This document shows, piece by piece, positions 1 to 3,892 of a stretch of 7,192 nt of DNA; positions within the stretch are counted from its first letter, which is position 1; each line of letters opens with the position of its first letter. Source of the stretch: an uncultured Collinsella sp. (GTDB lineage: Bacteria > Actinomycetota > Coriobacteriia > Coriobacteriales > Coriobacteriaceae). Below the pieces are notes generated by a model, which was not told the DNA's origin, did not search any database, and worked only from the letters and a program-made list of their open reading frames with translations. Where the stretch lies: contig CAAENB010000090.1 of the NCBI GenBank assembly GCA_900757235.1, positions 1-7,192 of the forward strand, given 5' to 3'. A program made the translations under genes and the position numbers.

Positions 1-315
1 CGCGAGGCGCTCGGTGATATCGACGGCGTCGAGGTCCTGCCCTTTACCGGCCTCTTGGTCGACTTCGCTCGCGAGCAGGGGGCGGGGGCCGTTGTCAAGG
101 GCCTGCGCGCCATGACCGACTTTGAGTACGAGCTGCAGCAGGCAGACCTCAACTATCGCTTGGATAACGAGCTGGAGTCCATCTTTGTCATGAGTGCGCC
201 GCAGTACGGCTATATCTCGAGTTCGGTCGTTCGCCAGATCGCCTCGCTCGGCAGCGATGTATCGACGTTTGTCCCGCCCAACGTGGTCGAAGCGCTCAGA
301 CATCGCTTTTCGTGA
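1..315 (+). CDS. coaD: Phosphopantetheine adenylyltransferase (CoaD), C-terminal part
   Basis: The frame is open from the first base and ends at a TGA at 313-315, leaving the last 104 residues; the N-terminal part with the nucleotidyltransferase HxGH motif lies outside the window. CoaD transfers the AMP moiety of ATP to 4'-phosphopantetheine to give dephospho-CoA, the penultimate step of CoA synthesis, in the cytoplasm. Visible family hallmarks are KGLRAMTDFEYELQ (ATP/phosphopantetheine-binding GLR segment followed by the DFEYE motif), the ELESIF strand, and the YISSSVVRQIA segment with the ISSS nucleotide-binding motif, then the usual GDVS-FVPPNV-EAL tail. The Lys before GLR is Arg in the E. 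coli enzyme as I recall it, and Lys in mycobacteria. The protein ends where family members normally end, so nothing is missing at the C-terminus. In-frame TTG and ATG codons inside (for example at 55) are internal and not starts. Confidence 0.97.
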   Translation, partial: REALGDIDGVEVLPFTGLLVDFAREQGAGAVVKGLRAMTDFEYELQQADLNYRLDNELESIFVMSAPQYGYISSSVVRQIASLGSDVSTFVPPNVVEALRHRFS

Positions 316-339
316 CGTTTTTTATTGCCTGGTGGCATG

Positions 340-348
340 TGGTAAACT
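340..348 (+). promoter_or_regulatory. Putative extended -10 promoter element upstream of the coiled-coil gene
   Basis: TGGTAAACT fits an extended -10 element (TG, one base, then TAAACT, 4 of 6 matches to TATAAT). No good -35 hexamer is found at 16-18 bp upstream; the region there is a T-run. Transcription would start near 355, giving a leader of about 30 nt before the ATG at 384. The same TGTGGTA string recurs before rpmF. This is inferred from sequence only. Confidence 0.4.
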
Positions 349-371
349 AGCACGATGATATGTTACCTATG

Positions 372-378
372 AAAGGAG
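372..378 (+). promoter_or_regulatory. Ribosome binding site deciding the start at 384
   Basis: AAAGGAG lies 5 nt before the ATG at 384. Two earlier in-frame ATGs (360 and 369) either have no ribosome binding site or overlap this one, so 384 is the start. Confidence 0.85.
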
Positions 379-383
379 ACCGG

Positions 384-881
384 ATGCCGGGCGAGAATTT
401 TCCTGGCGATAGGATCGTCAGCTTGGTCGATGAGCTCGAAGGGCTGATCGAGGAAGCCAAGCCGCCTTTCGGCAAGAACGCTCAGTTCAAGGTCATCGAC
501 GCCGACGTGTTCTTCAACATCCTCGACGAGATCCGCATGAGCTATCCCGAGGAGTGGCAGAAGTCCCGCCGTATCCTTAAGGAGCGCGAGGAGCTTATGG
601 CTTCCGCCGCCGCTCAGGCCGATTCCATCATCGCCGACGCTCAGCAGCAGGCCCTCACCATTGCCGGTGAGCAGGAGATCGTCCGCTTGGCACAGCAGCA
701 GGCCGACGACATCCGCGATCGTGCCCAGCAGTACGAGCGCGAGACGCGTTATGCTGCCGAGGACTACGCAGAGCAGGTCTTTACGCACCTGGAGGAGAAC
801 CTCAAGAGCCTGACCGGCACCGTTACCCGTTGCCGTCAGCAGCTCAACGAGGGTGCCGCCCAACAGAATGGTCAGTGGTAA
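384..881 (+). CDS. SepIVA/DivIVA-like coiled-coil protein (conserved hypothetical)
   Basis: A 165-residue soluble acidic protein without signal peptide or membrane segment. An N-terminal block (residues about 10-57, with RIVSLVDELEGLIEEAK and a DVFFNILDEIRMSYPEE helix) is followed by an Ala/Gln/Glu-rich helical region (about 58-145) with repeated A-x-x-x-A-D-x-I spacing typical of DivIVA-type coiled coils, then a short polar tail ending in Trp. Both the N-terminal block and the last helix (EENLKSLTGTVTRCRQQL) resemble mycobacterial SepIVA (Rv2927c family) as I remember it, and the next gene is DUF177 as in mycobacteria. The coil is much shorter than in the roughly 245-residue mycobacterial protein. 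SepIVA is a septum-associated cytoplasmic factor in envelope growth and division; that role here is inference. Generic annotation could call it an ATP synthase F0 subunit B-like protein because of the coil, but there is no membrane helix, which argues against that. The stop overlaps the next start by one base (TAATG). Confidence 0.85.
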   Translation: MPGENFPGDRIVSLVDELEGLIEEAKPPFGKNAQFKVIDADVFFNILDEIRMSYPEEWQKSRRILKEREELMASAAAQADSIIADAQQQALTIAGEQEIVRLAQQQADDIRDRAQQYERETRYAAEDYAEQVFTHLEENLKSLTGTVTRCRQQLNEGAAQQNGQW

Positions 882-1435
882 TGGCTGAGTTCCCGAGCGT
901 TACCGTCGATCTTTCCGAGCAGCTCGAGTTTCCTGGTGATTCGTATCCGCTGACCGGTAAGGTCGACGTCGCCACCTACATGGTGGGCGAGAAGGAGTAC
1001 CAGCTACAGGGCGGTATCGACTACGACGTTGTCTTTACCAATGCCGGTACCGGTGTCTTGCTCACGGGCATGGTCCGCGCGCACGCCACCGGCGAGTGCG
1101 ACCGTTGCCTGGAGCCTGCCTCGTTTGATATCGCCGGCGAGATCGAGGAGTTCTACCTCTTTGAGGAGCCTGAGGATCCCGAGGCCTACGAGGACGGCTA
1201 CGAGCTCCTGGGTGAGGACCGCATCGTCGATCTGGGTGAGCCCATCAATGACGCGGTCGTTATGGACACGCCGTTTGTGGTGCTCTGCAAGCCCGATTGC
1301 CGCGGTCTGTGTCCCACTTGCGGTTGCAATCTCAACGTCGAGCAATGCGATTGCGCCGCCCAGGCAGAGGCAGAATGGGCCGCTGCCACGGAAAATCCAT
1401 TTGCAGCATTGAAGAATCTCAAGCTCGATGAGTAA
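881..1435 (+). CDS. DUF177/YceD-family protein (rRNA accumulation factor family)
   Basis: A 184-residue acidic protein. The ATG at 881 shares its A with the preceding TAA stop and has no clear ribosome binding site of its own, so translation is probably coupled to the upstream gene. Family features are the central CDRCLEP motif (Cys73, Cys76), the acidic FEEPEDPEAYEDGYE stretch, the DLGEPINDAVVMDTPFVVLC segment, and a C-terminal Cys-rich knuckle (Cys136, 140, 144, 147, 149, 156, 158, including GLCPTCGCNLN) followed by NPFAALKNL, the usual end of the family. Members of this family (YceD in E. coli) lie beside rpmF, and the E. coli and plant proteins are linked to 23S rRNA accumulation; the position directly before rpmF here fits. 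The Cys pairs look able to bind a metal ion, though this is not established. A longer reading from 830 would run into the upstream gene and is not supported. Confidence 0.93.
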   Translation: MAEFPSVTVDLSEQLEFPGDSYPLTGKVDVATYMVGEKEYQLQGGIDYDVVFTNAGTGVLLTGMVRAHATGECDRCLEPASFDIAGEIEEFYLFEEPEDPEAYEDGYELLGEDRIVDLGEPINDAVVMDTPFVVLCKPDCRGLCPTCGCNLNVEQCDCAAQAEAEWAAATENPFAALKNLKLDE

Positions 1436-1440
1436 AACTG

Positions 1441-1449
1441 TGGTAGTAT
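1441..1449 (+). promoter_or_regulatory. Putative extended -10 promoter element upstream of rpmF
   Basis: TGGTAGTAT (TG, one base, then TAGTAT, 4 of 6 to TATAAT) lies 6 bp after the DUF177 stop. A start near 1456 would give a 44-nt rpmF leader. No convincing -35 is seen at normal spacing. It shares the preceding TGTGGTA string with the element at 340. It would add separate transcription for the highly needed ribosomal protein. Confidence 0.4.
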
Positions 1450-1486
1450 CGCTACTTGCGCGTAATCGCCACACTGGATAGTTCAT

Positions 1487-1494
1487 AAGGAAGG
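1487..1494 (+). promoter_or_regulatory. Ribosome binding site of rpmF
   Basis: AAGGAAGG, whose AAGGA core ends 8 nt before the ATG at 1500, fits a strong purine-rich site for a highly expressed ribosomal protein gene. Confidence 0.7.
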
Positions 1495-1499
1495 TCACT

Positions 1500-1679
1500 A
1501 TGCCCGTACCTAAACAAAAGCAGGGTCGTATCCGCACTCACACCCGTCGTTCCGCCAACATGAAGATCTCGGCTGCGGCTCAGTCCACGTGCCCCCGTTG
1601 CGGCGCTGTTAAGCTTCCGCACCACGTGTGCCCCAGCTGCGGTTTCTACAAGGACCGCGAGGTTATCGTTACCGAGTAA
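1500..1679 (+). CDS. rpmF: Large-subunit ribosomal protein bL32
   Basis: A 59-residue, strongly basic protein starting MPVPKQKQGRIRTHTRRS, the typical L32 N-terminus (PVPK, then Arg/Lys/His-rich tail that threads into 23S rRNA). The C-terminal half is a zinc ribbon with CPRC (Cys31, Cys34) and CPSC (Cys44, Cys47), followed by GFYKDREVI, the conserved end. All four zinc ligands are present, so this is the zinc-binding (C+) form of the protein. Length matches the family (about 55-60 residues). Placed after DUF177 and before plsX, an order widely conserved in bacteria. A promoter-like element lies in the gap before it and an intrinsic terminator follows 40 bp after its stop. Confidence 0.98.
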   Translation: MPVPKQKQGRIRTHTRRSANMKISAAAQSTCPRCGAVKLPHHVCPSCGFYKDREVIVTE

Positions 1680-1682
1680 CGG

Positions 1683-1688
1683 TATACT
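1683..1688 (+). promoter_or_regulatory. Putative -10 box in the rpmF-plsX gap
   Basis: TATACT matches the -10 consensus at 5 of 6 positions and lies within GGTATACT, sharing the GGTA start of the other -10-like boxes in this window. No good -35 is found. A start near 1695 would place the short inverted repeat (1703-1716) and the terminator (1720-1749) inside a plsX leader of about 70 nt. Confidence 0.35.
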
Positions 1689-1702
1689 CTGGATGCGATG
1701 CC

Positions 1703-1716
1703 GTTCCAAATGGAAC
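1703..1716 (+). repeat. Short inverted repeat in the rpmF-plsX gap
   Basis: Arms GTTCCA and TGGAAC are perfect reverse complements separated by AA. In DNA this resembles a small operator; in RNA it would be a 5-bp hairpin with a 4-nt loop. Its place between a -10-like box and the terminator suggests regulation, but no known regulator motif is recognised. Confidence 0.45.
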
Positions 1717-1719
1717 CAC

Positions 1720-1749
1720 AATGGCCGGCTCAATGAGTCGGCCATTTTT
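1720..1749 (+). terminator. Intrinsic terminator between rpmF and plsX
   Basis: A 12-bp stem (5' arm 1720-1731, 3' arm 1735-1746; GGCCG pairs with CGGCC, with one G-U pair at 1728/1738) closes on a 3-nt AAT loop and runs into TTTTT at 1745-1749. This is a textbook rho-independent terminator. The T-run ends only 4 nt before the plsX ribosome binding site, so there is no room for a plsX promoter after it; plsX transcripts must pass through it. It could therefore work as partial terminator or as an attenuator. Confidence 0.88.
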
Positions 1750-1753
1750 GTAT

Positions 1754-1759
1754 AAGGAG
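1754..1759 (+). promoter_or_regulatory. Ribosome binding site deciding the plsX start
   Basis: AAGGAG is 1 nt from an in-frame ATG at 1761 but 7 nt from the ATG at 1767; only the second spacing is workable, so plsX starts at 1767. Confidence 0.85.
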
Positions 1760-1766
1760 CATGTAT

Positions 1767-2786
1767 ATGAGTAACGTTCGCGTTTGTGTAGACGTTGTGG
1801 GCGGAGACGAGAAACCTCAGGTTGTTCTCGATGGTATCGAGGCTGCGCTTGCCGCCGATCCCGATATCGAGGTCTTGGCAGCTGGCCCCGCTGAAATCGT
1901 CAATCCCTTTGCTGCTTTCCATGCACGTGTTGAGGCTCTTGAGGCACCCGACGTTATCGCCATGGATGACGATCCCATTCGCGCCGTGATGACCAAGCGC
2001 AAGTCCTCGATCGTGCTTGCCTGCCGCGCCATCAAAAAGGGCAACGCGGACGCGTTTTTCTCCGCCGGCTCCACCGGCGCCATGACCGCTGCCGCGACCG
2101 CCTACGTCACACCGTTTAGATATATGGCCGAAGGCAAGAAGCAGCCGGTGCGCCCCTGTCTGACCAATGCGCTGCCCAATCGCGCCGGCGGTCTGACGGT
2201 GCTGTGCGATATGGGCGCCAACCCCGATGTCGAGGTCGACGACATGGTGCGTTTTGCCCAGATGGGTAGCGCTTATGCCCGCGTTGTCCTGGGCATCGAG
2301 CATCCTCGCGTGGGCTTGCTTGCCAATGGCACCGAGGACGAGAAGGGCTCCAACTTTATCAAGGCCTGCTTCCCGGCCATGAAAGCCGCCGTTCCCGGCT
2401 TTGTGGGTAACTGCGAAGGCACCGATCTTACGTCGGGCAATTTTGACGTCGTGGTCGCCGACGGCATGTCGGGCAACATTGCGCTCAAGGCCACCGAGGG
2501 CGCTGCCAAGTTTTTGTTGCAGGAGCTCAAGGGCGTCTTTATGTCTTCGCTTGGCACCAAGATCGCCGCGCTGCTCATTAAAAAGCAGATGCGTGAGATA
2601 AAGGCCAAGCTCTCTGGCGACGCCAAGGGCGGCGCGATTCTTTTGGGCCTGCGCGGCGTGGTTCTGATCGGCCATGGCGCCACCTCGGTCGAAGCTGTTA
2701 AAAACGGTACGCTTGCGGCGGCCGAAGCCGTGCGCGCCGGGCTGGTCGAGAATGTCGCCAACTCCATGGACGGCATCGTTTTGTAA
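1767..2786 (+). CDS. plsX: Phosphate acyltransferase PlsX
   Basis: A 339-residue cytosolic, membrane-associated enzyme that converts acyl-ACP plus phosphate into acyl-phosphate and free ACP; PlsY then uses acyl-phosphate to acylate glycerol-3-phosphate in phospholipid synthesis. Family landmarks appear in order: VCVDVVGGDEKP near the N-terminus (usual form has D-A-M-GGD-x-x-P), KSSIVLACRAIKKGNADAFFSAGSTGAM (usual SAGNTGA), a LCDMGANPDV segment, GLLANGTEDEKG, GFVGNCEGTDL, the DGMSGNIALKATEGAAKFL glycine-rich motif, and GGAILLGLRGVVLIGHGAT near the C-terminus. Length matches the family (about 330-350). No truncation or frameshift. The order rpmF-plsX-acpP is classical, but the usual fabD/fabG/fabF genes found between plsX and acpP in many bacteria are absent here. 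Expression probably depends on reading through, or escape from, the terminator just upstream. Confidence 0.97.
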   Translation: MSNVRVCVDVVGGDEKPQVVLDGIEAALAADPDIEVLAAGPAEIVNPFAAFHARVEALEAPDVIAMDDDPIRAVMTKRKSSIVLACRAIKKGNADAFFSAGSTGAMTAAATAYVTPFRYMAEGKKQPVRPCLTNALPNRAGGLTVLCDMGANPDVEVDDMVRFAQMGSAYARVVLGIEHPRVGLLANGTEDEKGSNFIKACFPAMKAAVPGFVGNCEGTDLTSGNFDVVVADGMSGNIALKATEGAAKFLLQELKGVFMSSLGTKIAALLIKKQMREIKAKLSGDAKGGAILLGLRGVVLIGHGATSVEAVKNGTLAAAEAVRAGLVENVANSMDGIVL

Positions 2787-2833
2787 GAGCGAGTTAGAGC
2801 GCTGTTATGTGCCTCGCGGCCTGCTTCGTGGGG

Positions 2834-2839
2834 TAGAAT
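2834..2839 (+). promoter_or_regulatory. Putative -10 box of an acpP promoter
   Basis: TAGAAT matches TATAAT at 5 of 6 positions and is preceded by TGGGG, giving GGTAGAAT like the other -10-like boxes here. No convincing -35 is present at 17 bp. A start near 2846 would give a leader of about 65 nt for acpP that includes the palindrome at 2853-2874. acpP is usually highly expressed, so a promoter of its own is plausible. Confidence 0.42.
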
Positions 2840-2852
2840 CAGAACCGTGTCT

Positions 2853-2874
2853 TGGTACCGCCCGGGCGGTACCA
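2853..2874 (+). repeat. Perfect 22-bp palindrome in the plsX-acpP gap (operator or terminator/attenuator hairpin)
   Basis: The half-site TGGTACCGCCC is followed directly by its exact reverse complement. As RNA it folds into a 9-bp GC-rich stem with a CCGG loop, followed by ATTCTTTT (T-rich, 2874-2881), which would do as a modest intrinsic terminator for plsX. As DNA it is a perfectly two-fold symmetric site just downstream of a -10-like box, where a dimeric repressor could bind. The sequence alone does not decide between them. It does not resemble the Bacillus FapR operator as I recall it. Confidence 0.75.
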
Positions 2875-2910
2875 TTCTTTTGGTATTCATGCACTATGAG
2901 AGGAAGCGCT

Positions 2911-3153
2911 ATGGACCGCTCCGAAATCTTCGACAAGATCGCCGAGGTCGCTGCTGACGTTCTGGGCGTCGATGTTGCCGAAATTAGCGATGAGACCACC
3001 TTTGACGATCTCGATGCCAACTCGCTCGAGCGCCTGCAGCTGGTTACGGCTATCGAGGACGAGTTCAACCTCGAGATCGATGACGAGACTCTGCTCTCGC
3101 TCAACTCTGTCGCCGACGCCGTCGACGCGATTGAAAACGCCAGGGAGGCCTAG
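2911..3153 (+). CDS. acpP: Acyl carrier protein
   Basis: An 80-residue, very acidic four-helix protein that carries growing fatty acyl chains on a phosphopantetheine arm. The start at 2911 follows an AGGA-type ribosome binding site (2901-2904) at 6 nt; an earlier in-frame ATG at 2896 has no such site. The modification site is Ser38 in LDANSLERLQLVTAIEDEF; the residue before the Ser is Asn instead of the nearly invariant Asp of the DSL motif, the Leu is kept. Helix III (EIDDETLLSLNSVADAVDAI) is typical. Placement between plsX and rnc is the classical place for the main fatty-acid ACP. The upstream coaD and unlinked acpS would supply its prosthetic group. It ends 3 nt before rnc and its last codons contain the rnc ribosome binding site, so the two are probably cotranscribed. 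Confidence 0.96.
   Translation: MDRSEIFDKIAEVAADVLGVDVAEISDETTFDDLDANSLERLQLVTAIEDEFNLEIDDETLLSLNSVADAVDAIENAREA
3142..3148 (+). promoter_or_regulatory. Ribosome binding site of rnc inside the end of acpP
   Basis: AGGGAGG lies in the last codons of acpP, 8 nt before a TTG at 3157. No ATG or GTG lies at suitable distance in the rnc frame, so TTG at 3157 is taken as the start. Confidence 0.8.
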
Positions 3154-3156
3154 GTC

Positions 3157-3882
3157 TTGGCTTTGTCTGAACGACTTACGCGTGCCCAGGAAATTCTGGG
3201 CCACGAGTTCAATAATAAGGTGCTTCTGCGCGCGGCGCTTACGCATCCCTCGGCAGTCGAGGGCCAGCCGGTTTCTGCCAGCTATGAGCGCCTTGAGTTC
3301 TTGGGCGATTCCATTTTGGGCGCTGTCGTCGCCCGTTCGCTCTTTGAGTCCTATCCCGAGTTTGACGAGGGCAAGCTCACGCGCCTGAAGGTGTCGCTTG
3401 TCTCGGGCGCTACGCTATCCGAGGTGTCGCATGAGCTGGGCATCGACGACATCATCATCTTTGGTGCCTCCGAGACCGGTACCGGCGCGCGCGGCCTGCA
3501 CTCGGCGCTCGAGAACGTCTACGAGTCGCTCGTGGGTGCGCTGTACCTGGATGCCGGCTGGGATGTTGCGGCGGACTTTATCCATCGTACGCTCAAACCG
3601 CACCTGGCCTCCGAGCGTGCCGAGCACCCCGCGAACCCCAAATCGTTCTTGCAGGAGTGCGTGCAAGCCGACGGTCACGAACCCCCGGCGTATAAGCTCG
3701 TTGGCTCCGAGGGCCCGGCGCATGCGCCCACCTTTACCGCCGTGGTGTTGATCGATGGTATTCGCCAGGGTCGCGGCTCCGGCTCCTCAAAGAAGGAAGC
3801 CGAGGGAGCCGCTGCACTTGAGGCACTTGACCGCATGGGCTACACCACCAACGGCGTGATTCTCAACAAGAAGCCTGTTTAA
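3157..3882 (+). CDS. rnc: Ribonuclease III
   Basis: A 241-residue double-strand-specific endoribonuclease that cuts rRNA precursors and structured mRNAs. The catalytic domain covers about residues 5-150, with the signature YERLEFLGDSILG (Glu44, Glu47, Asp51) and DEGKLTRLK (Glu71). The second metal-binding element reads LENVYESLVGALYLD: the final Glu (Glu123) is kept, but the position that is Asp114 in E. coli is Asn120 here. The double-stranded RNA-binding domain covers about 160-228 (NPKSFLQE... to the GSGSSKKEAEGAAALEAL helix, with the conserved KKEAE). Start is TTG with a strong ribosome binding site. Length is normal for the family (about 220-250). It follows acpP by 3 nt and precedes smc by 10 nt, an acpP-rnc-smc arrangement common in bacteria, so it is likely on one transcript with them. 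Confidence 0.97.
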   Translation: MALSERLTRAQEILGHEFNNKVLLRAALTHPSAVEGQPVSASYERLEFLGDSILGAVVARSLFESYPEFDEGKLTRLKVSLVSGATLSEVSHELGIDDIIIFGASETGTGARGLHSALENVYESLVGALYLDAGWDVAADFIHRTLKPHLASERAEHPANPKSFLQECVQADGHEPPAYKLVGSEGPAHAPTFTAVVLIDGIRQGRGSGSSKKEAEGAAALEALDRMGYTTNGVILNKKPV

Positions 3883-3884
3883 GC

Positions 3885-3889
3885 GAGGA
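3885..3889 (+). promoter_or_regulatory. Ribosome binding site of smc
   Basis: GAGGA lies 3 nt before the GTG at 3893. The spacing is short but this GTG gives the classical SMC N-terminus (MYLKSLTLKGFKSF), and no other start codon fits. Confidence 0.6.
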
Positions 3890-3892
3890 ACC

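Noticed and set aside
290..323. T-run after coaD (318-323) as a terminator
   Set aside because: The only nearby stem is 5 bp (AAGCG/CGCTT) with a 9-nt loop and sits about 9 nt before the T-run, so it does not form a credible intrinsic terminator.
830..880. Longer N-terminus for the DUF177 protein
   Set aside because: The extra 17 codons lie inside the upstream gene in another frame and do not resemble the family; the TAATG overlap start at 881 fits better.
1443..1455. Small inverted repeat GTAG/CTAC over the rpmF -10-like box
   Set aside because: Only 4 bp per arm, expected by chance.
1693..1755. Possible 20-codon leader peptide (ATG at 1693) or 8-codon one (ATG at 1710) ahead of plsX
   Set aside because: Neither has a ribosome binding site and neither shows a run of regulatory codons; short frames in this length of DNA are expected by chance.
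1452..2675. Long antisense open frame (407 codons) over rpmF and plsX
   Set aside because: It lies opposite two confidently identified genes, reads as low-complexity Gly/Ala/His/Arg protein, and is explained by high GC third positions creating open shadow frames.
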